Assembly: GCA_031179305.1 (NCBI GenBank) | Contig: JAPSHX010000001.1 | Location: 1-64,000, forward strand | Source: Paenarthrobacter sp. | GTDB lineage: Bacteria; Actinomycetota; Actinomycetes; Actinomycetales; Micrococcaceae | Length of the DNA: 64,000 nucleotides | Direction of reading: 5' to 3' | Part shown: one piece after another, positions 42,281-51,445 of the stretch | Position numbering within the stretch: the first letter of the stretch is position 1 | How the letters are laid out: every line of letters starts with the position of its first letter | Notes under the pieces: model-generated | Seen by the model: only the letters and a program-made list of their open reading frames with translations | Database searches by the model: none | What the model was told of the DNA's origin: nothing | Translations under genes and position numbers: made by a program

Positions 42281-43174
42281 ATGGCTGCTGACCGTTACGA
42301 ACTGGGCGTCGACGTTGCGAAGCTCGACGCGATCGATATGCATGTCCACCTCGAAGTGGACAGCTGCGGGCATGGCTCACTCCCGGAAGCCCTGACGGAG
42401 GCTTCGGCGAAGTACTTCAAGTCCGAGGATCGGACGCCGTCGCTGGACAGGATCGCGGAGGTGTACCGCGGCCTGAACATGGCCGCCGTCGTGTTCACTG
42501 TTGACGCCCGGACCCAGCTCAAACACGAGCCGAACAGCATCCCGGAGCTGATCGCGGGGGCGGCGCGGAATAACGATGTGTTGATTCCGTTCGGCAGTGT
42601 GGATCCCCGCACGGGCGAGGACGCGATCGCCGGCGCGAAGCATCAGGCTGTTGAACTCGGTGCCCGCGGGTTCAAGTTCCACCCGTCGCTACAGGGTTTC
42701 GACCCCTCCAACGAGGCGTTCTATCCGCTGTGGGAAACCCTCCAGGAACTTGGGCTTCCGTGTATTTTCCATACGGGCCAGAACGGTATGGGTGCGGGTC
42801 TTCCGGGCGGGTACGGGATCAAGCTCGCGTACTCGAACCCTTTGTTGCTGGATGCTGTGGCCGCTGATTTCCCTGGGCTGCAGATCATCATGGCCCACCC
42901 TTCTGTACCGTGGCAGGACGAGGCGAATTCCATCGCGACGCATAAGTCCAACGTCTTCATTGACCTGTCCGGCTGGTCGCCCAAGTACTTCCCGGAGTCC
43001 TTGGTGAAGGCCTCGAACTCCGTGCTGCAGGACAAGGTGCTGTTCGGCACGGACTTCCCGCTGATCACGCCGCAGAAATGGCTCGGTGCGTTCGCGGACC
43101 TGCCGCTGAAGGACGAAGTGCGGCCCAAGATTCTCAAGGCCAACGCCGTCAGGCTGCTCGGATTGAGCGACTGA
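42281..43174 (+). CDS. couO: Amidohydrolase, beta-ketoacyl-CoA hydrolase (CouO-like)
   Basis: A 297-residue amidohydrolase-2 family protein. Metal ligands are visible as DMHVH (His21, His23), FKFHPS (His134), MAHPS (His206) and FGTDFP (Asp258). In Rhodococcus CouO a metal-ligand Asp at nearly the same position (257) is essential, and CouO splits the aryl beta-ketoacyl-CoA, replacing thiolase plus thioesterase. The neighbours SDR, MaoC, CoA ligase and MarR are the same set, which is the reason for this call; other amidohydrolase-2 activities (decarboxylation, lactone hydrolysis) are possible in isolation. Confidence 0.75.
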   Translation: MAADRYELGVDVAKLDAIDMHVHLEVDSCGHGSLPEALTEASAKYFKSEDRTPSLDRIAEVYRGLNMAAVVFTVDARTQLKHEPNSIPELIAGAARNNDVLIPFGSVDPRTGEDAIAGAKHQAVELGARGFKFHPSLQGFDPSNEAFYPLWETLQELGLPCIFHTGQNGMGAGLPGGYGIKLAYSNPLLLDAVAADFPGLQIIMAHPSVPWQDEANSIATHKSNVFIDLSGWSPKYFPESLVKASNSVLQDKVLFGTDFPLITPQKWLGAFADLPLKDEVRPKILKANAVRLLGLSD

Positions 43175-43175
43175 G

Positions 43176-44393
43176 ATGACGACGATGACAGCAACAGTGA
43201 CGGATCAGCGGCTATATGCCGCGGCGGACTGGTACGACGCCGAAGCGCTGCTGACCACCGCGGAACGACAGGTTTTGGGCCGGCTGCGGGACTTCCTGGA
43301 CACAACGGCGAAGCCCTTGTTGGCAGAGTACTGGGAGCGTGGCGAGTTCCCCGAGCAATTGGCGCGGCCGTTGATCGATCTGGACATCATGGAACCGGCT
43401 GATCTCACCGTCGAGGCCCCCGCAAGGGGAATCTTCCATGGATTCCGGATCTTCGAACTAGCCCGCACGGATGCGTCAGTCGCCACCTGGTACACAGCGC
43501 AGGCCGGGCTGTTCCGGACCGCGATCCGGGTGGGGGCTTCGGAGGAGCAGCAGAGGGAGTGGATGCCCAAAGTCATCGACTTCTCGCTCAAGGGAGTCTT
43601 CTCCCTGACTGAACCGGAGCATGGTTCGGACATCGCCGGCGGACTGGCTACGACCGCTCGCTTTGAAAGAGATTCCGACGGCGGTAGCTGGGTTCTAAAC
43701 GGTGCCAAGAGGTGGATCGGGGGTGCTTCCGCAGCGGACGTGTTGTGTGTGTTCGCCCGCGACGTCGCCGACGGGCAGGTCAAGGCCTTCCTCGTGGACC
43801 GGACCTCCGAGGGCGTGTCCCTTGAGAAGATCCGCGGTAAGACTGCGCTGCGGATGATGCAGAACGCCCACATCACCCTGGAGGGTGTCCGGGTTCCGGA
43901 GGCCATGCGGCTGCATAATGTGAACTCGTTCAAGGACGTCGCGGCGATGCTTCGGGCAATGCGCTCAGATGTTGCCTGGATTGCGACCGGCATCCAGGCC
44001 GGCGCGTTCGAAGCTGCCTTGGCTTATGTCAAGGAACGCCAACAGTTCGGCCGGAACCTGGGTTCGTTCCAGCTCGTGCAGGAAAAGCTGGCCCGGATGC
44101 TCGGCAACATTACCGCGTCGCTGTCGTTGGTGGTCCGGCTGACTGAACAGCAAGGCTGGGGTATCTACCGCGACCAGGACTCGGCCCTGGCCAAGATGCA
44201 GACCAGCCTCATGATGCGCGAAACCGTCGCCCTGGCCCGCGAAGTGGTGGGCGGCAACGGCATCACGCTCGCCGCCGACGTCGCACGTTTCCACGCAGAC
44301 GCCGAGGCCGTCTATTCCTACGAAGGCACCCACGAGATCAACGCCCTCATCATCGGCCGCGCCCTCACCGGCGAGGGCGCATTCACCCGCTAA
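43176..44393 (+). CDS. Acyl-CoA dehydrogenase within the cou-like operon
   Basis: A 405-residue FAD acyl-CoA dehydrogenase. FSLTEPEHGSDIAGG and WVLNGAKRWIGG are the conserved FAD-contact strands. The catalytic base lies in YSYEGTHEINALIIGRAL (EGT motif), as in glutaryl-CoA dehydrogenase-like members. Its start is 1 nt after the couO stop. It would introduce the alpha-beta double bond in a 3-arylpropionyl-CoA, so dihydrohydroxycinnamates (such as phloretate) could enter the same route. This role is inferred from the operon. Confidence 0.82.
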   Translation: MTTMTATVTDQRLYAAADWYDAEALLTTAERQVLGRLRDFLDTTAKPLLAEYWERGEFPEQLARPLIDLDIMEPADLTVEAPARGIFHGFRIFELARTDASVATWYTAQAGLFRTAIRVGASEEQQREWMPKVIDFSLKGVFSLTEPEHGSDIAGGLATTARFERDSDGGSWVLNGAKRWIGGASAADVLCVFARDVADGQVKAFLVDRTSEGVSLEKIRGKTALRMMQNAHITLEGVRVPEAMRLHNVNSFKDVAAMLRAMRSDVAWIATGIQAGAFEAALAYVKERQQFGRNLGSFQLVQEKLARMLGNITASLSLVVRLTEQQGWGIYRDQDSALAKMQTSLMMRETVALAREVVGGNGITLAADVARFHADAEAVYSYEGTHEINALIIGRALTGEGAFTR

Positions 44394-44435
44394 CCCCTTT
44401 CTCAATCAGCAAGTCAACTACATCAGGAGGCAACG

Positions 44436-44891
44436 ATGCCCAATCTCGTCGTCGATTTCGACACCCTGCTCACCATGTCCGGCAAGGACCTCGGCAGCAC
44501 CGACTACCGCGAAATTACCCAGCAGCAGATCAATCTGTTCGCCGACGCCACGGATGACCAGCAGTGGATCCACACCGATCCCGAACGCGCCAAGGAGGGC
44601 CCCTTTGGAGCCCCGATCGCTCACGGTTTCCTCACCCTGTCCCTCATCATCCCGTTCTGGGGTGAACTTTTCGACGTAGAGGGCGTGACCACGAAGGTCA
44701 ACTACGGACTGGACAAAGTCCGCTTCACTTCACCGGTCAAGGTCGGCTCCAAGGTCCGCATGAACGGCGGCATTGCCGAGGTCACCGAAGTCAAAGGCGG
44801 CGCCCAGATCAAGGTCAACGCCACCATCGAAATCGAAGGCCAGGAACGTCCCGCCGTCGTCGCCGAGTTCCTGGCTCGTTTCTACAAGTAG
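44436..44891 (+). CDS. couM: MaoC-family enoyl-CoA hydratase (CouM-like)
   Basis: A 151-residue single hot-dog-fold MaoC dehydratase. The hydratase motif is visible as FADATDDQQWIHTDPERAKEGPFGAPIAHGFLTLSL: Asp and His of the R-hydratase type, with the conserved AHGFLTLS. It should hydrate the cinnamoyl-CoA double bond. AGGAGG lies before the ATG. In Rhodococcus the couNOM set encodes these three steps; here a dehydrogenase is inserted between O and M. Confidence 0.78.
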   Translation: MPNLVVDFDTLLTMSGKDLGSTDYREITQQQINLFADATDDQQWIHTDPERAKEGPFGAPIAHGFLTLSLIIPFWGELFDVEGVTTKVNYGLDKVRFTSPVKVGSKVRMNGGIAEVTEVKGGAQIKVNATIEIEGQERPAVVAEFLARFYK

Positions 44892-44946
44892 GAAGCGTTT
44901 CTACAAGTAAAAACCAATCCCGTCCCTCCTCTCCCAAGGAACAGCC

Positions 44947-46272
44947 ATGTCAGGACACACTGCGCTCGCACCGTCGAGCACGGCCGCCAAGCGCAAAGAG
45001 GCGCGCACGGTCATCATGTCCAGCTATCTGGGCAGCACCATCGAGTTCTACGACTTCTTGCTGTACGCAACGGCTGCAGCGGTTGCCTTCCCCAAGGTGT
45101 TTTTTGCCGGTACTGATGAGTGGGTAGGCGTCGTGGCCGCATATGCCACGTTCGCTGCCGGCTATGTTGCCCGCCCTTTGGGCGGCATCATCTTCGGGCA
45201 CTTTGGCGACAGAATTGGCCGCAAGGGCATGCTCATTGTCTCCATGGCGATGATGGGTATTGCCTCCACGTTGATTGGCCTGATTCCTGGAGCCAACGTC
45301 ATCGGTCCTTGGGGTGCCGTGATTCTGGTGGTCCTGCGCGTCTGCCAGGGAATTGCCGTCGGAGGTGAATGGGGTGGGGCCGCACTGATGGCTTTGGAGC
45401 ATTCGGATCCCAAGCGTCGCGGCTTCGCGGCGTCGTTCGTGAACGCCGGTGCCCCCACGGGCGCAGTCCTCGGTACCGTAGTTATGGGCATCTTCTCGGC
45501 CCTTCCTCAGGACGCGTTCTTGGCCTGGGGTTGGCGTGTGCCGTTCCTGTTGTCCTTCGTGCTGTTGATCGTGGGCATGTTCGTGAGGCTGCGGGTTTCC
45601 GAGAGCCCCATCTTCGCCGAAGCTGTCGCCAAGGAAAGCGCCCAAGCTACCAAGCGCAAGATTCCGTTGCTGGAAGTGCTTAAGCGTCCCAAGGCGCTCA
45701 TCATGATCATGTTTGCCGGTGCCGCCGGATTCGGCCTCCAGGTAGTGCTGCCCACGTTCTCCGTAACTTATGCCGTATCCAAGGGCGCACCTCAGCAGGG
45801 CGTGCTCTATGCCTTTGCAGGGGCCTCGGCCATCTCCATCCTGTTCGTCCTTCTGGGAGGCAGGCTCTCTGATCGATTCGGACGCCGTCCCGTCATGGTC
45901 ACGGGCTTGGCGCTGTTTATCCTGTACCTGTTCCCGATGTTCGGAATGCTCAGCTCCGGCAGCATCGCGTTGGTCTTCCTGGCCTTCACGGTGGCGCTGA
46001 TCCTGCATTCTTCCCTCTACGGACCGCTGGCAGCCTTCGTCTCCGAACAGTTCGGCACCACTAACCGCTATACCGGCGCGGCAGTGGGCTACCAGTTAGC
46101 GACGCTGATCGGCGCTGGTTTCACCCCGGGAATCGTTGCCGGACTCTACAAGGACGCCGGCCAGAGCATCGTCCCAGTGGTGGTGTTCCTGTCCGTCATG
46201 TCGCTGGTATCGATTGTCTTCATCCTGCTGACGCGGGAGTCTAAGAACAACGACCTCTCTACGGTCAGTTAG
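44947..46272 (+). CDS. couT: MHS-family MFS transporter, probable hydroxycinnamate permease
   Basis: A 441-residue, 12-helix major-facilitator protein of the metabolite:H+ symporter (MHS) family. Signatures: GSTIEFYDFLLYATAAA near residues 29-45, the loop 2-3 motif GHFGDRIGRKGML, RVCQGIAVGGEWGGAAL, and DRFGRRPVM between helices 8 and 9. MHS members carry aromatic and other organic acids. Position between the hydratase and the CoA ligase suggests uptake of the pathway's aromatic acid. Confidence 0.8.
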   Translation: MSGHTALAPSSTAAKRKEARTVIMSSYLGSTIEFYDFLLYATAAAVAFPKVFFAGTDEWVGVVAAYATFAAGYVARPLGGIIFGHFGDRIGRKGMLIVSMAMMGIASTLIGLIPGANVIGPWGAVILVVLRVCQGIAVGGEWGGAALMALEHSDPKRRGFAASFVNAGAPTGAVLGTVVMGIFSALPQDAFLAWGWRVPFLLSFVLLIVGMFVRLRVSESPIFAEAVAKESAQATKRKIPLLEVLKRPKALIMIMFAGAAGFGLQVVLPTFSVTYAVSKGAPQQGVLYAFAGASAISILFVLLGGRLSDRFGRRPVMVTGLALFILYLFPMFGMLSSGSIALVFLAFTVALILHSSLYGPLAAFVSEQFGTTNRYTGAAVGYQLATLIGAGFTPGIVAGLYKDAGQSIVPVVVFLSVMSLVSIVFILLTRESKNNDLSTVS

Positions 46273-46284
46273 GAGTACCGCACC

Positions 46285-47835
46285 ATGAACAACAACGGAG
46301 TTGGATCCTGGCTGCACCGGCGCCGGATCAAGTCCGGGGCCAAGACGGCTGTCATTTCCGGTGGGCAGACTTTGAGCTACAGGGACGTGGCAGACCGGAC
46401 CGACCACTTGGCCAACGCCCTCAAGGACAGGGGAGTGGCCAAGGGGGACAGGGTGGCTTACCTCGGCGAGAATCACCCGTCCTTTGTGGAGACGTTTTTC
46501 GCCTGCGGGCTGCTCGGTGCGATCTTCGTCCCGCTGAACACTCGTTTGGCGGCCCCGGAGCTGCAGTTTCAGCTGCAGGACTCAGGCGCACGGCTCATGA
46601 TCAGTTCAGCAGCCTTGGAGGTCGTGGCCGCCGCATCGTGCGTCAACACCGAAGTCGCCCACCGTCTTGTGGTGGCGCCCGACGACGTCACTGACGCTGC
46701 CGCCCTGAAGCTGCCATCCGGCGTCGAGCACTATGGCGAGGTGCTTGAGGCCGCATTCGCAACGCCGCTGGATGAAGCCGTAACGCTGGACGACGCCGCC
46801 ATGATCCTCTACACGTCAGGTACCACAGGCAAGCCCAAAGGGGCGCTCCTCACGCACGGCAACATCACCTGGAACTGCATCAACACGGTGGTGGACATGG
46901 ACCTGAACCGCAACGATGTGGCGCTCATGATTTCACCGCTGTTCCACGTAGCGTCCCTGGATATGGGCCTGCTCCCGATGCTGCTCAAGGGCGCAACGGT
47001 GATTCTTGAATCCAAATTTGACGCCGGCCGCGTACTGGACCTGATGGGGCAGCACAAGGTCACCACGCTCAACGGCGTCCCAACCACCTTCCAGATGCTC
47101 TGTGACCATCCGGGATGGTCGACGGCGGACCTTACGTCACTGGACAAGCTCACCTGCGGCGGTTCCGCGGTTCCGCAGAGGGTGCTGGACGCCTACGAGC
47201 AGCGGGGCATCGGGTTTACCAGCTGCTACGGCATGACTGAAACCGCGCCCGGGGCCACCATGTTGCCGGTCTCTGCATCCAAGGAGAAGGCTGGCTCCGC
47301 AGGGTTGCCGCACTTCTTTACGGACGTGCGGATAGCCGACCCCACGGGCGGCGTTGCGGGCCTCTGTGAGGTGGGGGAGATCCAAATTTCCGGCCCCAAC
47401 GTGATCAAGGAGTACTGGAACCGGCCGGAGGCCACTGCCGAAAGCTATTCCGACGCGTCCTGGTTCCGTTCCGGCGACATGGGCTACCAGGACAGCGAAG
47501 GCTTCCTGTTCGTCTCCGACCGCATCAAGGACATGATCATTTCCGGTGGGGAGAACATCTACCCGGCCGAGGTGGAGGCTGCCATTGCGGAGCTGCCCGC
47601 GGTGGGGAGCGTGGCCGTGATCGGAGTCGACGACGAGAAATGGGGAGAAGTGCCGCGGGCGATCGTCACTCTGCGTGAGGGCGAATCCCTCACCGAGGAA
47701 CAACTCCGCTCGCATCTTGAGGGCCGGCTGGCAAGGTACAAGATCCCCAAATCGGTGGTGTTCGTTGAGGAGATGCCGCGGACTGCCAGCGGGAAAATCC
47801 GGAAGATGGACCTTCGAAAGCACTACGCCCAGTGA
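46285..47835 (+). CDS. couL: Acyl-CoA synthetase, probable hydroxycinnamate-CoA ligase (CouL-like)
   Basis: A 516-residue AMP-forming ligase. The P-loop is ILYTSGTTGKPKGALLTHGN, the adenylate motif is TSCYGMTETAPG, the hinge is DRIKDMIISGGENIYPAEVE, and the catalytic Lys is in PRTASGKIRKMDLRKHY. It activates the aromatic acid as a CoA thioester, the first step of side-chain removal. It starts 12 nt after the transporter. The family also holds fatty-acyl-CoA ligases, so the substrate rests on the operon. Confidence 0.78.
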   Translation: MNNNGVGSWLHRRRIKSGAKTAVISGGQTLSYRDVADRTDHLANALKDRGVAKGDRVAYLGENHPSFVETFFACGLLGAIFVPLNTRLAAPELQFQLQDSGARLMISSAALEVVAAASCVNTEVAHRLVVAPDDVTDAAALKLPSGVEHYGEVLEAAFATPLDEAVTLDDAAMILYTSGTTGKPKGALLTHGNITWNCINTVVDMDLNRNDVALMISPLFHVASLDMGLLPMLLKGATVILESKFDAGRVLDLMGQHKVTTLNGVPTTFQMLCDHPGWSTADLTSLDKLTCGGSAVPQRVLDAYEQRGIGFTSCYGMTETAPGATMLPVSASKEKAGSAGLPHFFTDVRIADPTGGVAGLCEVGEIQISGPNVIKEYWNRPEATAESYSDASWFRSGDMGYQDSEGFLFVSDRIKDMIISGGENIYPAEVEAAIAELPAVGSVAVIGVDDEKWGEVPRAIVTLREGESLTEEQLRSHLEGRLARYKIPKSVVFVEEMPRTASGKIRKMDLRKHYAQ

Positions 47836-48001
47836 GAGTTCCTCTGTTGCGCACGGGACGAAATATTCCGTTACCAAGCTAAATCCGGGTTAATTTCCTC
47901 CATCGAACTGCCTAATTCGCTGTCGGGGCATTACGATAAGCACGACTCACTCTGAGCAAGACGCATTGTCACAGCTCACACCTAACCCGGGGGATATAAC
48001 A

Positions 48002-48499
48002 ATGAGCACTTACCCGCAACAACCGCAGCAGACCGAACAGTACGGCGCACAGGCCGGCGAGCCGCCGCTGTGGGCCCCATACTACGGCGCCCCGATCGGC
48101 GCCGCTGTAAAGCGTTTCTTCAAGAAGTACGCCGACTTCTCCGGCCGCGCGAGCCGTAGCGAATACTGGTGGTGGACCCTGGTTTCCGTCATCGTCACCA
48201 CCATTCTCAACACCCTCGCAACAGTCGTCGGTTCAGCAGGAGCAACCGTCAGCGACTCCGGAACTGTCACTCTCGGTGGCGGAGCCATTGCGTTCTACGT
48301 CATCCTCGGCATCTGGGGCCTGGCAACACTCGTCCCGTCCCTGGCTCTGCTGGTTCGCCGCCTGCATGATGGCAACTTCACTGGCTGGCTTGCCCTGCTT
48401 GTCCTGGTGCCGTTCCTTGGCGTCCTCGCAGTATTCGTCCTCTCGCTCCTGCCGTCCAACCCGGCCGGTCAGCGTTTCGACAAGCCCACGGCTGCCTAG
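48002..48499 (+). CDS. DUF805 membrane protein
   Basis: A 165-residue protein. A Gln/Pro-rich N-terminus (about 1-30) leads into FFKKYADFSGRASRSEYWWW, the hallmark of DUF805, then four membrane segments. The last part has LALLVRRLHDGNFTGWLALL, also typical. GGGGGAT lies before the ATG at 48002; the upstream in-frame start is rejected. Function unknown. A strong terminator follows. Confidence 0.88.
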   Translation: MSTYPQQPQQTEQYGAQAGEPPLWAPYYGAPIGAAVKRFFKKYADFSGRASRSEYWWWTLVSVIVTTILNTLATVVGSAGATVSDSGTVTLGGGAIAFYVILGIWGLATLVPSLALLVRRLHDGNFTGWLALLVLVPFLGVLAVFVLSLLPSNPAGQRFDKPTAA

Positions 48500-48516
48500 T
48501 CGTTCACGCATCAAAT

Positions 48517-48547
48517 AAAGGGGCGGCACTTCGCGTACCGCCCCTTT
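48517..48547 (+). terminator. Intrinsic terminator after DUF805
   Basis: AAAGGGGCGG (48517-48526) pairs with CCGCCCCTTT (48538-48547), with an 11-nt loop and a run of five T in all. Confidence 0.9.
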
Positions 48548-48628
48548 TTGCGTGCCCTCTCCGTGCCCACGCCACGGGCTGTGAAATGCTGTCACTAACA
48601 CGGACCGACCCCAATGACGAGGAGCTCC

Positions 48629-49849
48629 ATGCCCAACCCTCCACAAACGAGAACCGTCAAGCGTTGCGCCGTGATTGGTGGCGGGATCATCGGCGTTGCG
48701 GTCGCGAGGGAACTGGCCAACAGACTCGACGACGTCCAGGTCACCGTCTACGAAAAGGAAGACCGGCTCGCAGCACACCAGACCGGGCACAACTCAGGTG
48801 TGGTTCACGCGGGCCTTTACTACGAACCGGGCGGGCTGAAGGCAAAGCTATGCCGCAGGGGAGTGGAACTGCTGCAGGAATTCTGCGCCATGAAGAACCT
48901 GCCCTATGAGGCTTGCGGCAAATTGGTCATTGCCCAAAGTCCCGAGGAATCCACCCGCTTGGACAACATTTTCGCCCGAGCCGTAGCCAATGGCGTCCCG
49001 GGTGCACGGATGTTGCGGGGTGAGCAGATACGTGAGGTGGAGCCGAACGCCGTCGGGCTTTCCGCCTTGCACTCGCCGGAGACGGCGATCGTTGATTACA
49101 CGGCCATCACCAACGCGCTCGCCGACGACGTCCGCAGCTCGGGCGGGACCATCCGCCTTGGGCAGGAGGTTATTGCGCTTGAGCAGCAGGGTAGTGGCGT
49201 GGTGGTCACCACCGAAGAGGGCGGCGAACATTATGACCTCGTGGTGGCGTGTGCGGGTCTCCAGTCGGACCGCTTGGCCGAGGCGGCCGGCGAACCGGCA
49301 ACGCCGCGGATCGTGCCGTTCTTCGGGCAGTACTTCCTCCTGGGTAAGGAAGCGCGGGATCAAGTGCGAGGCCTGATTTACCCAGTGCCGGACCCCAAAC
49401 ATCCATTCCTGGGAGTACACCTCACCAAACGCATCGACGGAGAGATGATGCTTGGTCCGAATGCGTTTATTTCCTTCGGCCGTGAGTCCTATGCGTGGAG
49501 CGAAGTGAATGTCCGCGACGTCCTGAATTACACGCTCTTTCCGGGGTTCTGGAACTTTGCCCGGCAGAACGTGCCTTCAGCGGTTCGGGAATTCCAGACC
49601 GTAGTAAGTAAGAAAAAATTCATCCGGGAGGCCATGCGCTTTGTACCCTCACTGGAGGGTGCCACGATTCTGCCCGGAACTCGCGGCGTACGCGCGCAGG
49701 CCATGAATGGTGACGGTTCGCTGGTGGACGACTTTGTCATCGCACGACGCCGGGACGCGGTCTTGGTGCGCAACGCACCTTCTCCGGGAGCAACTTCGTC
49801 CATGGCGATAGCGGAGTACATCGTGGAGAAGGCTTTGCAGGACAGCTAG
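48629..49849 (+). CDS. lhgO: L-2-hydroxyglutarate oxidase
   Basis: A 406-residue FAD oxidoreductase of the DAO family. The FAD site is CAVIGGGIIGVAVARELA, followed by HQTGHNSGVVHAGLYYEPG, the LhgO signature. The middle has IVPFFGQYFLL and the end has GTRGVRAQAM. It oxidises L-2-hydroxyglutarate to 2-oxoglutarate, passing electrons to the quinone pool or oxygen. The ATG at 48629 sits 4 nt behind GAGGAG, so it is preferred over 48614. Monocistronic. Confidence 0.88.
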   Translation: MPNPPQTRTVKRCAVIGGGIIGVAVARELANRLDDVQVTVYEKEDRLAAHQTGHNSGVVHAGLYYEPGGLKAKLCRRGVELLQEFCAMKNLPYEACGKLVIAQSPEESTRLDNIFARAVANGVPGARMLRGEQIREVEPNAVGLSALHSPETAIVDYTAITNALADDVRSSGGTIRLGQEVIALEQQGSGVVVTTEEGGEHYDLVVACAGLQSDRLAEAAGEPATPRIVPFFGQYFLLGKEARDQVRGLIYPVPDPKHPFLGVHLTKRIDGEMMLGPNAFISFGRESYAWSEVNVRDVLNYTLFPGFWNFARQNVPSAVREFQTVVSKKKFIREAMRFVPSLEGATILPGTRGVRAQAMNGDGSLVDDFVIARRRDAVLVRNAPSPGATSSMAIAEYIVEKALQDS

Positions 49850-49926
49850 GCCGTGTTGCCTGACAGTTAACAAGCTCGTGACCAACCGGAAATTGCCCCC
49901 AAACCCAAGGTGGCTACCGTTACTGC

Positions 49927-50142
49927 ATGATCGGATCGCTGGCCTCGCTTGCCACCTCAGTCGGTACTACTATTTCGGCCTGGATCGAGGCAGCCTACGT
50001 CCGGGAATGGACTGCCGAAGAGGACACTGCTGGGCATGAGTACATGAGTGACCTGGCGTGGCTCCCGGCCCTCAGCGGTGTCACAGTGGCCAGTGCGCAG
50101 GCCATCCAAGCGCACGCCGCAAGGGCCGGCGCAGGGTCCTAG
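49927..50142 (+). CDS. Small hypothetical protein
   Basis: A 71-residue ORF, Ala-rich, with an acidic centre (REWTAEEDTAGHEY) and no recognised domain. A poor AAGGTGG site lies 12 nt upstream. It fills part of the 420-bp gap between lhgO and DUF4193. It may be spurious; the rest of the gap should contain the DUF4193 promoter. Confidence 0.3.
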   Translation: MIGSLASLATSVGTTISAWIEAAYVREWTAEEDTAGHEYMSDLAWLPALSGVTVASAQAIQAHAARAGAGS

Positions 50143-50268
50143 AAGGCGCTCGAAATGCTGCAGAATGTCGCGTTGGGCACACCATTCGTTTATCGCGTGT
50201 AACATGCCCTAAACTGCTTCACTGAGGTGCCGAGATAGGCACTATGCAGCAACGAAAGCGAACCCTCA

Positions 50269-50571
50269 ATGGCTACTGATTACGATGCCCCGCGCAAGAC
50301 AGAAGAAGAGTCTCCCGCTGAATCGCTTGAGGCCCTTCAGGCGTCACGTGGGAACACTGCACAGACCGCGGTCATCGACGTCGAGGAAAGCGATACCGCT
50401 GAAGGAATCGACCTTCCCGGCGCCGATCTTTCCGGTGAAGAACTGACTGTCATTGTGGTCCCGGAGCAGTCCGACGAATTCACGTGCGGCTCCTGCTTCC
50501 TGGTCCGTCACAGGTCCCAGATTGCGCTGGAAAAGAACGGTCTCAAGTACTGCAAGGACTGCGAAGGCTAA
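50269..50571 (+). CDS. DUF4193 protein
   Basis: A 100-residue actinobacterial DUF4193 protein, very acidic in its first 60 residues. The C-terminus carries a likely zinc ribbon: FTCGSCFLVRHRSQIA and YCKDCEG, two C-x-x-C pairs about 23 residues apart. Function is not established; it is a common single-copy gene in this phylum. GAAAG lies before the ATG. Confidence 0.9.
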   Translation: MATDYDAPRKTEEESPAESLEALQASRGNTAQTAVIDVEESDTAEGIDLPGADLSGEELTVIVVPEQSDEFTCGSCFLVRHRSQIALEKNGLKYCKDCEG

Positions 50572-50787
50572 GTAACGCCCGGGTCTCGTTATCTTTGGTT
50601 ACGAACACGTGCCCGAAGAGCCCTTAAGCGACTACTAAAGACCCACAAAACTGACCTTCAATGACTCTCCTGTGACCCCGCTGGCGCCCGTTTAACGGTT
50701 GCGCTCCGAAGCGGCCACAACCCACCCAAAGCCCCCGACGCCCTCCTACTGTTGAAGTATCAACTTCGCCTGAAGGGGGCACAAAAA

Positions 50788-51333
50788 ATGAGGAAATTTG
50801 GAGCGGGCCTGGCAGCGGTCCTGGCAGTCGCCGCGCTCGGCCTGGTGGCGCCGGGGCCAGCCTCGGCAGCAACATATTGCGGTATCTCGTGGGGTTCCAT
50901 GGCCAAGGCCGATCTCGACTGGAGCTCCGCCCATGTCACCAACGTTCGTACGGGTCAACAGCCCTGCTACGACCGGTTGGTGATTGACATGACCGGCAAG
51001 GTGGCCGGTTACGTGGTTCAGTACGTTCCGGTGGTGACCCAGGATGCTACTGGCTACCCCATCCCGGTGCTGGGGGATGCTGATCTTCAAGTAATGGTTA
51101 CGGCGCCGTCGTACAACCAGTACAGCCAGCCGACCTACGAACCGGCAGCCAAGGCCGAACTGTCCAACGTTTCCGGGTACCAGACGTTCCGGCAGGTTGT
51201 TTTCGCGGGCAGTTTTGAGGGCACCACGAGCATCGGTCTGGGAGTTCGGGCCCGACTTCCGTTCCGGGTCTTCACCTTGGACGGGCCCGACGGCGGTTCC
51301 CGCCTTGTGGTGGATGTGGCCCACCGCTGGTAG
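50788..51333 (+). CDS. Secreted AMIN-like-domain protein
   Basis: A 181-residue exported protein. The signal peptide is MRKFGAGLAAVLAVAALG with cleavage near ASAAT (residue ~27). The mature part carries two cysteines (TYCGIS, QPCYDRLV) that may form a disulfide, and beta-rich text ending in GGSRLVVDVAHRW, fitting the AMIN-like domain found in actinobacterial secreted proteins (cell-wall association is known for AMIN). GAAGGGGG lies upstream of the ATG. Role unknown. Confidence 0.75.
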   Translation: MRKFGAGLAAVLAVAALGLVAPGPASAATYCGISWGSMAKADLDWSSAHVTNVRTGQQPCYDRLVIDMTGKVAGYVVQYVPVVTQDATGYPIPVLGDADLQVMVTAPSYNQYSQPTYEPAAKAELSNVSGYQTFRQVVFAGSFEGTTSIGLGVRARLPFRVFTLDGPDGGSRLVVDVAHRW

Positions 51334-51361
51334 GAAGGGCCGCCGCTACTCCCCAAATCAC

Positions 51362-51412
51362 GGGAAAGCGGCGAGTTCGCAGGAAACTTCCCTGCGAACT
51401 CGCCGCTTTCCC
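51362..51412. terminator. 22-bp perfect hairpin between convergent genes
   Basis: Positions 51362-51383 are the exact reverse complement of 51391-51412, with a 7-nt loop. It sits between the converging AMIN-like gene and the amino-acid permease. No T-tract on either side, so it would be a bidirectional U-less terminator. Confidence 0.6.
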
Positions 51413-51445
51413 ACGAACTCGGTGGAAGGCGAACCCGGGCCGCGG

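Noticed and set aside
44950..46008. 352-residue minus-strand ORF of low complexity
   Set aside because: Antisense to the MHS transporter, same reason as above.
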